From Algoriphagus alkaliphilus (GTDB lineage Bacteria > Bacteroidota > Bacteroidia > Cytophagales > Cyclobacteriaceae), in contig NZ_FMXE01000028.1 of the NCBI RefSeq assembly GCF_900103735.1, forward strand, positions 1-64,000: DNA of 64,000 bases, read 5' to 3'. A model generated the notes under the pieces. That model was given only the letters and a program-made list of their open reading frames with translations, searched no databases and was not told where the DNA came from. Positions within the stretch are counted from its first letter, which is position 1, and every line of letters begins with the position of its first letter. The position numbers and the translations under genes were made by a program. Positions 18,600 to 27,309 of this stretch are shown here, one piece after another.

Positions 18600-18645
18600 C
18601 ATGTTAATTTTTAACATTAGCAGGTGATGGGAACGAGTAAATTTG
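18600..18645 (+). promoter_or_regulatory. Promoter of the PhoD-like gene with an 18-bp palindromic operator
   Basis: CATGTTAATTTTTAACAT lies at 18600-18617. A perfect Bacteroidota -7 box, TAAATTTG (TAnnTTTG), lies at 18638-18645, so the palindrome covers the usual -33 region with 20 bp between. The same 18 bases stand in the same orientation, 21 bp from a TAnnTTTG box, upstream of the TonB-dependent receptor at 28139-31309. A two-site binding protein such as a PhoB-like activator or a repressor is inferred. The box lies downstream of the first possible ATG (18624), so the start at 18684 is preferred. Confidence 0.7.
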
Positions 18646-18683
18646 AGTTCACACAAAAATCCGCAAACCCCATCCCTACAAAG

Positions 18684-19730
18684 ATGAAAAACCTATCAAT
18701 TTTAAGCAGATCACCTTTGCTTTTTTTGCTCGCTGTAACGCTTGGCTGTAGCCCCACTATTACCAAACAAAACTCATTTGAGGGAAATGGAATACACCTT
18801 GAGACCATTGCGTTCGGCTCCTGCAATCATGAATATGGCGAACAGCCCCTCTGGGATCCTATCGTCTCACACCGTCCGGACCTTTGGATTTGGCTTGGCG
18901 ACAATATATACGGCGATACTGATTCCATGCCTTTGCTGAAAGCCAAATACGAATTACAAAACACCAATTTGGGTTATAAAAAACTCAAGGCTAAAACTCC
19001 CATCATCGGAATATGGGATGACCATGATTACGGAAAAAATGACGCCGGCAAAGAATATCCCTATAGAGAAGAAAGCCGCAACTTGATGTATGATTTTTTG
19101 GAAATACCTCAAAATAGTCCATTGAGACAAAAAGAAGGTGCTTACGGGGCCTATAATTATGGAAGTGGTGACAGAAAAGTGAAAGTTATTTTACTCGATG
19201 CACGGTATTTTCGTGACAACTTGGAAAAGAAGGACAAGGAATATATTTTAAATGAAACCGGTACAATCCTCGGTGAAGAGCAGTGGAAATGGTTAGAACA
19301 AGAACTAAAAAACAACACTGCGAAAATTACCATTATAGGCTCCGGAATTCAGATTTTATCCAAGGAGCATCCTTTTGAGAAATGGGCAAATTTTCCGAAA
19401 GAACGCGCACGGCTGCTGCAACTTTTGGAAACCTATCAAGTCAATGGCGCAATAATGCTAAGTGGCGATCGACACATTGCCGAAATCAGTAAAACAGAAA
19501 TCCCGGGCATCACTCATCCTGTCTTTGACGTGACTTCCAGCGGTTTGACACACACTTGGAAAACTTATACGGATGAGCCCAATTCCTATCGGGTTGGAGA
19601 GTTGATCGCAAAGCTAAACTTCGGGTTGATTGAGTTAGAATGGCAGCAAGATGGGGTAAAAGTAGATTTGGAAATTCGAGGAAAAGCCGATTCCCTCTTT
19701 TTGAAAGAGTCTTTTCTCAGGAAATATTAA
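18684..19730 (+). CDS. PhoD-like alkaline phosphatase/phosphodiesterase lipoprotein
   Basis: 348 aa from the ATG at 18684. It starts with a lipoprotein signal (MKNLSILSRSPLLFLLAVTL, lipobox LGCS). The PhoD-like metallophosphatase core shows AFGSCNHEYGEQPLWDPI, WIWLGDNIYGDT, IGIWDDHDYGKND and LLDARYFRDNL, and later IMLSGDRHIAEIS, all typical metal-ligand motifs of the family. It would release phosphate from phosphodiesters at the outer surface or in the periplasm. A longer frame from 18624 adds 20 residues before the signal and starts upstream of the probable transcription start, so it is rejected. Regulation is probably shared with the TonB receptor through the palindrome at 18600. Confidence 0.88.
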   Translation: MKNLSILSRSPLLFLLAVTLGCSPTITKQNSFEGNGIHLETIAFGSCNHEYGEQPLWDPIVSHRPDLWIWLGDNIYGDTDSMPLLKAKYELQNTNLGYKKLKAKTPIIGIWDDHDYGKNDAGKEYPYREESRNLMYDFLEIPQNSPLRQKEGAYGAYNYGSGDRKVKVILLDARYFRDNLEKKDKEYILNETGTILGEEQWKWLEQELKNNTAKITIIGSGIQILSKEHPFEKWANFPKERARLLQLLETYQVNGAIMLSGDRHIAEISKTEIPGITHPVFDVTSSGLTHTWKTYTDEPNSYRVGELIAKLNFGLIELEWQQDGVKVDLEIRGKADSLFLKESFLRKY

Positions 19731-20022
19731 TGAAACATGATTAAAGCTGTTGGTTAATCAAGTCAAAATTCCCTCAAAATTATATTCCTGTTAAGCTTTG
19801 AAACCAAGGCGAAATTTTTTGTGCTTTTCGCTGAACTTGTAGAAAAAAGCTACGAAATCGGACCTGTCAACCAAAGGTTAGGTCTGTCTCTAGCAGAAAG
19901 AGAATTGAGTAATCTCACATGTCGGAATACCATTAAGAAATGCTTCACACAGGGGAAGATTATTTAGGGCATTCCACCTGTCGGCAGGCAGGTGTGGCAA
20001 TTAAAAGACAAATTATAAACAG

Positions 20023-20640
20023 ATGAAACATGGGCCTTTTAATTACTTGCTTGAAGAGGGATTATCAGGAAGCGGGAAAATGGTAGAATCTTATCACTTT
20101 GAAAAAGGTTATTTGATTTATCAACCTCCACAACGCATCACCCCGATTTTTGAAATCGTATCAGGTGCGGTGAGGATTGGATCTTATTCGCCCGCAGGGG
20201 AAGAAGTTTGCTATGACATTCTAAAACCCGGGGACTTTTTTGGTAATCTAAATTGTCTAGGCGGGCAATTTTCAGAATTCGCAAAAACACTTTCACCGGT
20301 AGAATTACGAGCTTACGATGCAGATTTTTTCAAAGAAACAATTCACAATAACCCAAAGCTTGCGGCCTGGTTTTTCAAAGAACTTGTGAGAAGATGGTGT
20401 CGTGCAGAAGACCGTCTATATGCAGTTAGAAGCTTGGATGCAGCCGAAAAAGTTAAAAGAATCCTCCCCTATTTTCAGGATCAGATCACCGATTCCAGCG
20501 GAAAAACAAACCCGCTTCTGAAACTGATCACCTTTCAGGATTTGGCAGATTTGACAGGACTTACACGGCAGACCGTATCCAAAGTAATGCGAGTCGACGT
20601 TTTGCGACTGAGTACATCCTCCAGAAAATCCTTGCGATAA
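20023..20640 (+). CDS. Crp/Fnr-family transcription regulator with atypical C-terminus
   Basis: 205 aa. The cyclic-nucleotide-binding-like beta roll spans about 20-130 (FEKGYLIYQPPQ, VSGAVRIGSYSPAGEEVCYD, LKPGDFFGNL). The HTH_Crp region at about 145-195 includes ITFQDLADLTGLTRQTVSKV. After the recognition helix the sequence changes to MRVDVLRLSTSSRKSLR and stops, whereas homologues normally continue with a wing (an ELE-type helix and hairpin). The C-terminus may therefore be frameshifted or rearranged. The 290 bases upstream hold only an inverted CCACCTGTCGGCAGGCAGGTG-like repeat (about 19976-19994). Confidence 0.8.
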   Translation: MKHGPFNYLLEEGLSGSGKMVESYHFEKGYLIYQPPQRITPIFEIVSGAVRIGSYSPAGEEVCYDILKPGDFFGNLNCLGGQFSEFAKTLSPVELRAYDADFFKETIHNNPKLAAWFFKELVRRWCRAEDRLYAVRSLDAAEKVKRILPYFQDQITDSSGKTNPLLKLITFQDLADLTGLTRQTVSKVMRVDVLRLSTSSRKSLR

Positions 20641-21196
20641 TTATTTTTCCGATCGAAGCAATGTTCAACTTATTGTCCTCAATGAACTGAACGGTTTGAA
20701 AAAACCGCTATTAGATCTCCCTAAACTTACTCCAGAAAAATTATCACGCATTAAAAATGCCAAAGGAATTTAAGATGCTGCATTCAAGCCTTATTACATT
20801 TTTTTTGCAGTCTTTATAAATTCTATTTGGCAGTGGAATTACACGATTTTTATAAAATGTTTGAATTACAAAACGCTTTCAATAATTGAATTTTCGAGCC
20901 TGAATTACGCTACTTATTGATAGCTGGGAAATCAGTGAATTATGTAAGTCTTTTATTTTTTTATATAACTTTTTCGGCTATAAGTGTCCTGAACTTTACT
21001 CCACGTAAGTTTAAAAAACTGCACTGATTAGTATTTTACTCACTTTTATTACCAGCTACATATTTTATATTATAAAATTCATTTTTAGCTAGTCAAGCAG
21101 TTCAATCCACTTTTTTAGTTTCCCGAAAGGAGATGTATTTATTCTATTAATATGATTACCCAGCTATATAATTGAAAATTTAAAATTCAACTAATT
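20641..21196. other. Intergenic region with a possible gene remnant
   Basis: A + strand frame without a start runs through 20641-20772 and ends ELNGLKKPLLDLPKLTPEKL plus SRIKNAKGI before a TAA. It reads like the tail of a protein, but nothing is recognised and no intact gene precedes it. The rest (20773-21196) is AT-rich, without repeats, and presumably holds the promoter of the ice-binding gene; no clear TAnnTTTG box was found. Confidence 0.35.
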
Positions 21197-23887
21197 ATGA
21201 AAATATCCAGTACAAAAAAACGGTTTTGGCAGACCATTTTGGTTGCCTTATCGATTACGACAATCTTCGGAAGCTGTCAGGATACATTTGACGAAATGCT
21301 CGGAATTTGTCCTGAGGTGGAATCCACCAATCCTGCTGACAAAGCCACAGGAGTGCAGCTGAATAAAATTATCGCTGTGACATTCAATGAGGCTTTGAAT
21401 CCAGCCACCATCAAAGCAGAGGCATTCAGCCTGCGAGTAATGAATACAACAGGAGGAATCGACATGGATATTCCAGGCAAGTTGACTTACGATGCCACAA
21501 ACAACACCATGAGTTTTGCTCCAAATGCTCCTCTTGCCCCTAACACAACTTTTACAGGAAGGGTCGAACCCATTGTGAGTGATGTTTTGGGTAATGTATT
21601 GCAGGCACCTTATGTATGGACCTTCACCACCGGTTCAGCTCCTACAGTGACTGCTACCAATCCGGCAAATATGTCAACCGGAAATGCGCTAAACAAGGCC
21701 ATCACAGCCAAATTCAGTGCTAAAATGAAACCTGAGACAATCAAGGCATCTTCTTTTATCATCAAAGCAGGGACTACAGCTATCGCCGGTGTGGTAACTT
21801 ACGTGGATAGCACTGCAACATTTACTCCTTCCGTTGACCTGTTGCCTAGTACCACATATACCGGTACAATTACTGTGGAAGCAGCTAATACCGACGGAAT
21901 TCCACTCGCCAGCGAATATACCTGGACTTTTAATACGGGTGCGGCACCATCAGTAATCTCTGTAGATCCGAAAGACCAAGAAAAAGGTGTAGCTGTAAAT
22001 AAGTCCATCAGCGCGGTTTTCAGTGAAATGATGGATGGAGGAACGATCAATACGGCTTCTTTCACCTTGAAAACCGGAATGACACCAGTGCCGGGCACAG
22101 TCACTTACGCTGAATTGACAGCGGTCTTCAAACCGTTTATTCCATTAATGCCCAATACCACCTACACGGCCACAATTTCCAAGACAGTCAAAAACCCACA
22201 GGGTATAGCGATCACCAGTGACTTTGTTTGGAGTTTCACCACAGCCGCACCTGATGCAGTTGTCGCACCATTGGTAACTTCTACAGATCCAACTAACAAT
22301 GCCATGAATGTAAGTTTTGACAAAGTAATCAAAGCCAATTTCAGTCAAACCATGGATCTCGCCACCATCAATGGGGCAACCTTCCTGTTGAAACAAGGAA
22401 ATACTGTAATACATGGAACTGTGACCTATTCAGGCACCACCGCATCCTTTACGCCGAACAGTCCGCTTTCTTCGGGCCTAGTGTACACGGCAACTATCAC
22501 CACAGGCAGCAAGAGTTCGGCTGGGGTAGCTTTGGAAAATAATTATGTGTGGAATTTCACCACAGCAGTATCTGAATCTGCGGCAGTACCAACGGTAACT
22601 TCTACCGATCCAACGAACAATGCTGTAAATATAGCTTTCAACAAGGTGATCAAAGCCAATTTCAGCCAAGTAATGGATCCTGCTTCGATCACTGGTGCAA
22701 CGTTCACACTGAAACAGGGAAATACGACCGTGACAGGAACCGTAACCTATTCAGGGTCCACGGCATCTTTTACACCGAACAGTCCGCTTTCCTCGGGTGG
22801 AGTTTACACGGCTACCATTACCACAGGAGCCAAGAATACCACGGGAATAGCCTTAGCAACTAATTATGTATGGAACTTCACAACTGTCGTATCACAAACT
22901 GCTACAGCACCAACTGTAACCTCTACCGATCCTGCAAACAATGATACCGGTGTTTCATTGAACAAAGTGATCAAAGCCAATTTCAGCCAAGTAATGGATC
23001 CTGCTTCGATCACTGGTGCAACGTTCACACTGAAACAGGGAAATTCGACCGTAACAGGAACCGTAACCTATTCGGGTACCACTGCATCCTTTTCGCCGAT
23101 TAATCCGCTTTCGCCAAATGTCACTTACACCGCAACCATCACTACAGGTGCGCAGAATTTGGCAGGTACAGGTTTGGCAAACGATTATGTTTGGACTTTC
23201 CAAACGCTTTCCCAGCAATCTGCCAATTTCGTAGATCTTAAAACTGCCGGAAGATTTGGGATTTTTGCAGCAACAGGAATCAGTAATAATGCAGGATTCA
23301 GCCAGATCCGAAACCTGGACGTAGGAATCACACCCGGTGCACGTTCATCTGTAACCGGATTTCCACCGGCAACTATCATAAACGGAGCAATCTATGCTTC
23401 CGATGATGCCTCCCCTGCCGGGGTAGCAGCAATGCTGATCCAAGCAAAAAAAGACTTGACAGAGGCTTATTTGTTTGCCGAAGGAGCAACTTCCCCGGCA
23501 CCTGTTACAGTAGCGGGTGATCAGGGTGGTAAAACGCTCGCTCCGGGAATCTATAAATCCAATTCTACACTCTTGGTTCAGGCAGGTGATCTGACCTTGG
23601 ATGCTCAGGGTGATCCCAACGCAGTGTGGATCTTCCAGATTGCCTCAGGCTTTACTACTGTTGGCGGAGCCGGCGGAAGTATCATCCTAAGTGGCGGAGC
23701 TCAAGCTTCAAACATTTTCTGGCAAGTCGGAAGTTCTGCCACCATTGGTGACAACACCAAATTCAAAGGGAATGTATTGGCCTTAACCTCGATCACCATG
23801 AATTCCAATGCCACAGTCGTTGGCAGAATGCTGGTAATAAACGGAGCAGTGGTCATGACCAATACAAACATCATCGAGAAACCTTAA
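21197..23887 (+). CDS. Ice-binding-like lipoprotein: six Big_5-type Ig repeats plus DUF3494 domain
   Basis: 896 aa. The lipoprotein signal (LVALSITTIFGSC) is followed by six tandem Ig-like Big_5-type repeats of about 100 aa (about 35-670), each with a TSTDPxNN start, an NKxIxAxFSxxMDP core and a YVWxFTT end. From about residue 674 a DUF3494 domain follows (TAGRFGIFAATGISNNAGFS ... NAVWIFQIASGF ... IFWQVGSSATIGDNT ... GRMLVINGAV). DUF3494 is the ice-binding/antifreeze beta-solenoid family. The architecture suggests a surface-anchored stalk presenting an ice-binding tip. An OmpA-family barrel gene follows after 10 bases, so they probably form one operon. Ice binding itself is inferred from the family. 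Confidence 0.88.
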   Translation: MKISSTKKRFWQTILVALSITTIFGSCQDTFDEMLGICPEVESTNPADKATGVQLNKIIAVTFNEALNPATIKAEAFSLRVMNTTGGIDMDIPGKLTYDATNNTMSFAPNAPLAPNTTFTGRVEPIVSDVLGNVLQAPYVWTFTTGSAPTVTATNPANMSTGNALNKAITAKFSAKMKPETIKASSFIIKAGTTAIAGVVTYVDSTATFTPSVDLLPSTTYTGTITVEAANTDGIPLASEYTWTFNTGAAPSVISVDPKDQEKGVAVNKSISAVFSEMMDGGTINTASFTLKTGMTPVPGTVTYAELTAVFKPFIPLMPNTTYTATISKTVKNPQGIAITSDFVWSFTTAAPDAVVAPLVTSTDPTNNAMNVSFDKVIKANFSQTMDLATINGATFLLKQGNTVIHGTVTYSGTTASFTPNSPLSSGLVYTATITTGSKSSAGVALENNYVWNFTTAVSESAAVPTVTSTDPTNNAVNIAFNKVIKANFSQVMDPASITGATFTLKQGNTTVTGTVTYSGSTASFTPNSPLSSGGVYTATITTGAKNTTGIALATNYVWNFTTVVSQTATAPTVTSTDPANNDTGVSLNKVIKANFSQVMDPASITGATFTLKQGNSTVTGTVTYSGTTASFSPINPLSPNVTYTATITTGAQNLAGTGLANDYVWTFQTLSQQSANFVDLKTAGRFGIFAATGISNNAGFSQIRNLDVGITPGARSSVTGFPPATIINGAIYASDDASPAGVAAMLIQAKKDLTEAYLFAEGATSPAPVTVAGDQGGKTLAPGIYKSNSTLLVQAGDLTLDAQGDPNAVWIFQIASGFTTVGGAGGSIILSGGAQASNIFWQVGSSATIGDNTKFKGNVLALTSITMNSNATVVGRMLVINGAVVMTNTNIIEKP
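22645..23075 (+). repeat. Near-identical DNA repeat within Ig modules 5 and 6
   Basis: The stretch beginning AAGGTGATCAAAGCCAATTT near 22645 recurs about 318 bp later near 22963. About 100 bases are almost identical, including GTAATGGATCCTGCTTCGAT. Modules 1-3 are much more diverged. This indicates recent duplication or gene conversion of the Ig modules inside the ice-binding gene. Confidence 0.75.
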
Positions 23888-23897
23888 TTCAAAAAAA

Positions 23898-25907
23898 ATG
23901 CAATCAACAACATATCTAACCAAGGGATCACGCACTTTGTTGTTCCCTGATTTCCTCCCGGTCAAAGCCCTGATTTTAGGGGCATTGTTAATGGGAGGAA
24001 GCACGCTACAGGCCCAACAGTACACCAGGCCGGCATGGAAGTTTGGTGCAGCGGCAGGTGCAAACTTTAATTTTAATCAAGGACTAACCCAGCAGCTCAA
24101 TTCAAACCTTACAGTCCCAGCGGGATTCAATCACGGTAACGGCGTGGGTTTGTTTCTGGGTCCTGTCATCGAATATCACCGCCCTGAGTCTAGTTTTGGA
24201 ATGATGCTCCAGGCGGGATACGACAGTCGAAAAAGCACATTTGACCAGATCACCACTCCCTGTAACTGTCCAGCCGATTTGTCAACGGATTTAAGCTATC
24301 TGACAATTGAGCCAAGCCTTCGCTTTGCTCCTTTTAAGAATAACTTTTATCTCTATGCGGGTCCGCGCTTTGCTTTTAACAGAACCAAGGCATTTACCTA
24401 TCAGCTGGGAATCAACCCGGATTTCCCGGATCAAGCACCTACCCCTGCGGTTGACGGCGAATTCAGCAATATCCGTGAAAACCTGATTTCGATGCAGATC
24501 GGCGCAGGGCATGACATTCAGCTTTCTTCCCAAAACAGCAAAGTGCAAACCGTACTTTCTCCCTTTGTAGCAATTCAGCCTTATTTCGGTCAGAATCCTA
24601 GATCTACTGAAACATGGACACTGACTACACTTCGGGTAGGAGCGGCATTGAAATTCGGAAAAGGACGCAAAATACCTGTTGCTGTGCTACCTCCGGCTAC
24701 CCCGATTGTGGAACCTGTCTTTGGGTTTGCAGTAAACTCCCCTAAAAACAATCCGGAAACAACCAGTATAATCGAGACTTTTCCGATCCGAAACTATGTG
24801 TACTTCGATGCAGGATCAACTGCCATCCCAAGTCGTTATGTGACACTTGGGAAAAGTCAGGTGAGAGATTTCAAAGCAGATCAATTGGATGTATTTGCAC
24901 CAAGCGAGCTATCCGGCCGGGCTAACCGACAGCTGATGGTGTATTACAATGTGCTGAATATCCTTGGAGATCGAATGGTGAAGAATCCTTCGGCGAATAT
25001 CAAATTGGTTGGCTCTTCGGAGAAAGGTGCTCAGGAAGGGAAAAAAATGTCCGAATCAGTCAAAACCTACCTGGTAAATACTTGGGGAATCGATCCTTCA
25101 AGAATTGTCACGGAAGGGTTGACCAAGCCTCGGATCCCATCCAGAAGTATAGGCGGAACCCGCGAACTTGATCTGTTGCTCGATGGTGACCGACTAGTGA
25201 GTATTGAAAGCAGCTCTCCTGAATTGCTGATGGAATTCAAAGGTGGATTGGACGCTCCACTGAAGCCCGTTTCGCTGCTGGCACCGGAGGAAAGTTATGT
25301 CACTTTCGAGGTCGATGGTGCGGAAGAGGCCTTTAGCTCTTGGACCTTGGAAGTCAAAGATGCACAGGGAAAAATCCAAAATTTCGGCCCTTACACTGAG
25401 GATAAAGTAAGTATTGCAGGCGAATCAATCCTGGGAAAGAAAGCCGAAGGCGATTATACCGTAACCATGGTGGGTAAGACTAAAGAGGGTCAAACAATCA
25501 GAAAAGAAACCCCGGTAAAAGTGGTGCTTTGGACTCCTCCTACCAGTGTGGAAGGAAACAGATATAGTGTCATCTATGAATTCAACGATGCCAAGGCTAT
25601 CGCTTCTTATGAGAAATACTTAACAGAAGTGGTCGCTCCAAAAATTCCAATCGGTGGTACAGTGACCATCAACGGTCATACTGACAGCATCGGAGAAGAA
25701 GCACACAACCTCGGGCTTTCCCTTGCCCGGGCAAATGATGTAAAAGGCATTCTGGAAAGAAGCCTGTTGAAGGCTGGAAGAAATGATGTGAAATTTGTGG
25801 TGAACGGATTTGGAGAAGATGAAAAAGTCTCTCCGTTCAAAAACAAGTTTCCTGAGGAACGTGCTTATAACCGAACCGTCATCATTGATGTGACCCCGGC
25901 CAAATAA
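23898..25907 (+). CDS. OmpA-family outer membrane protein, partner of the ice-binding lipoprotein
   Basis: 669 aa. An extended N-terminus with a hydrophobic segment (VKALILGALLMGGSTLQAQ) acts as signal. A barrel-like domain follows at about 45-255 (WKFGAAAGANFNFNQG ... LRVGAALKFGKG). The middle part (about 290-430) contains a first OmpA-like segment (NYVYFDAGSTAIPSRYV ... SARIV-like TEGLTKPRIP). The C-terminal OmpA domain at about 555-665 reads VTINGHTDSIGEE, LSLARANDVK and NRTVIIDV, the peptidoglycan-binding signature. It starts 10 bases after the ice-binding gene and probably helps anchor or export it; that role is inferred from the pairing. Confidence 0.87.
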   Translation: MQSTTYLTKGSRTLLFPDFLPVKALILGALLMGGSTLQAQQYTRPAWKFGAAAGANFNFNQGLTQQLNSNLTVPAGFNHGNGVGLFLGPVIEYHRPESSFGMMLQAGYDSRKSTFDQITTPCNCPADLSTDLSYLTIEPSLRFAPFKNNFYLYAGPRFAFNRTKAFTYQLGINPDFPDQAPTPAVDGEFSNIRENLISMQIGAGHDIQLSSQNSKVQTVLSPFVAIQPYFGQNPRSTETWTLTTLRVGAALKFGKGRKIPVAVLPPATPIVEPVFGFAVNSPKNNPETTSIIETFPIRNYVYFDAGSTAIPSRYVTLGKSQVRDFKADQLDVFAPSELSGRANRQLMVYYNVLNILGDRMVKNPSANIKLVGSSEKGAQEGKKMSESVKTYLVNTWGIDPSRIVTEGLTKPRIPSRSIGGTRELDLLLDGDRLVSIESSSPELLMEFKGGLDAPLKPVSLLAPEESYVTFEVDGAEEAFSSWTLEVKDAQGKIQNFGPYTEDKVSIAGESILGKKAEGDYTVTMVGKTKEGQTIRKETPVKVVLWTPPTSVEGNRYSVIYEFNDAKAIASYEKYLTEVVAPKIPIGGTVTINGHTDSIGEEAHNLGLSLARANDVKGILERSLLKAGRNDVKFVVNGFGEDEKVSPFKNKFPEERAYNRTVIIDVTPAK

Positions 25908-25951
25908 GGATTGCCGATCAGTTGGGATCAACTCAACCTAAGCAATAACAT

Positions 25952-25989
25952 GAGACAGTTCCGGGTAGCCGGGATTGTCTCTTTTATTT
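25952..25989 (+). terminator. Intrinsic terminator after the OmpA-family gene
   Basis: GAGACA...TGTCTC flanks an inner CCGG/CCGG stem with a GTAG loop, followed by TTTTATTT. It lies 45 bases past the stop and closes the ice-binding/OmpA operon. Confidence 0.7.
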
Positions 25990-26054
25990 AGGGAGTATTT
26001 GCCTGTGGCAGCCAAGCTTTATCCCTCTCTATGCAAGGGGCTTGGTGGAGCTAG

Positions 26055-26567
26055 TTATTTTTTTGACTGGTAAAAAGAGGAGGGACTCAGTCCGGTTACT
26101 TTTTTAAACTGATTGGAAAGGTGGGAGACACTGCTGTAATTCATTCTGTCAGAAATCTCCGTAATTGACAATTCATCATACAGCAGAAATTCCTTCACCC
26201 GTTCGATTTTGAGAGCGATGAGGTACTGTTGAATCGTGATACCTTCCACCTCAGAAAAAATATTGGATAGGTAGGTATAATCGTAATCAAGCTTTTCACT
26301 GATGAAATCAGAATAATTAACCCTTGTGGCATCCTCCCGGGATTGGACCAATTCATTGATGGCGAGCTTGATTTTATCAATCAGGATATTTTTTTTATCC
26401 TCAAGAATTTCCAATCCTACACGTTTTAGACTTTCCTTTAGCTCCTCCATCTGATCGCAGGGAATACTGCTTTCCGTTTCTACGGAGCCGAGATTAACCG
26501 ACAAATAAGGGATCCCAATTCTATCCAACTCCTGCTGCACAATTATTTTGCAGCGAAGGCTAACCAT
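26055..26567 (-). CDS. AraC-family transcription regulator (HTH domain protein)
   Basis: 170 aa from the ATG at 26565-26567 (MVSLRCKIIVQQELDRIGIP); an upstream TTG would add seven residues. The C-terminal AraC DNA-binding domain (about 75-168) has two helix-turn-helix units, with IQQYLIALKIERVKEFLLYD and LSITEISDRMNYSSVSHLSN followed by QFKKVTGLSPSSF. The N-terminal 60 residues are short and lack a sugar-binding cupin; similar short AraC proteins are frequent in Bacteroidota. It is convergent with the OmpA gene. The target is unknown. Confidence 0.85.
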   Translation of the reverse strand: MVSLRCKIIVQQELDRIGIPYLSVNLGSVETESSIPCDQMEELKESLKRVGLEILEDKKNILIDKIKLAINELVQSREDATRVNYSDFISEKLDYDYTYLSNIFSEVEGITIQQYLIALKIERVKEFLLYDELSITEISDRMNYSSVSHLSNQFKKVTGLSPSSFYQSKK

Positions 26568-26839
26568 GAATTTTATGTGGATTTTCAACCTTTTATTTTG
26601 ATTTAATCGGGAATTCCAATCAATGGATTACCGAAAGTCTGCAAGGTGCCTGCCAGCCTTTCGGAACCGACCCTTTGTGCTTAGAATGGATTCTTTTCTG
26701 TTAAATCAAATTTTTTTGGGGATGATAATCCGAGGAAGGCACGCTTAATTCCCCACTATGCGTTTCTAAACTATTTATCCTAAGAACAAAAATCCCTTAC
26801 TACCCCATGGAAATCGCGTTTAACTTTCTCAATAGAAAT

Positions 26840-27170
26840 AATTCTACCCCTTCGGGGTTATAAAAAAATTATGATTGTCCGGAATTCTGCCAGTTAGAAA
26901 AAATGAGCTGGGAAAATGGTTGACAATCGTCCACAGACGACTGTCAACAGTACACAGCTCGTATTTTGGAACTTCAAACCTTATTTTATTAGGCTACAGG
27001 TAAGAAAGCGGACATACATCAAAAAAAATAATCACGTTTTATGCTATAATCTTGTCATCCTCCCTTAGGGATTTAAAAGCCGGAAGTGACTGCCCGCCGT
27101 GGCGGGGCTGAAATAATTATAGAAAACGTCGGACATGTGTTTTATCTAAACCCCGAAGGGGTAAAATAAA
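26840..27170. repeat. Repeat-rich intergenic region with dispersed repeat copy 2
   Basis: The 26568-27244 gap has no gene. CCCCTTCGGGGTTATA near 26849 and its inverted form AAACCCCGAAGGGGT near 27149 flank the region. Within it, 26881-27015 is the second copy of the dispersed repeat at 13139-13278, in opposite orientation, including a GTTGACA...TGTCAAC inverted pair. GCCCGCCGTGGCGGGGC (about 27091) is a further GC-rich palindrome. The rest shows nothing recognisable. Confidence 0.6.
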
Positions 27171-27244
27171 TTTAAAGGCGATCTTCCTGCTGGCTTCCCC
27201 AGACCTTCTCCAACAAAGCTCATCCTTAATTTGAGAAATTATAG

Positions 27245-27290
27245 CACAAAAAAGCCCAATGGAAGCAGTACTTGATCCATTGGACTTTTG
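27245..27290 (-). terminator. Intrinsic terminator behind the decayed phosphodiesterase gene
   Basis: On the minus strand CCAATGGA and TCCATTGG form a perfect 8-bp stem with a loop of about 14 bases, followed by GCTTTTTT. It sits just past the original stop of the decayed gene, so the terminator survived when the gene decayed. Confidence 0.6.
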
Positions 27291-27309
27291 AAATTCAGCA
27301 AACCAATTC

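Noticed and set aside
18624..18683. Upstream start of the PhoD-like gene
   Set aside because: It precedes the lipoprotein signal and lies upstream of the TAnnTTTG box at 18638, so it would not be transcribed from that promoter.
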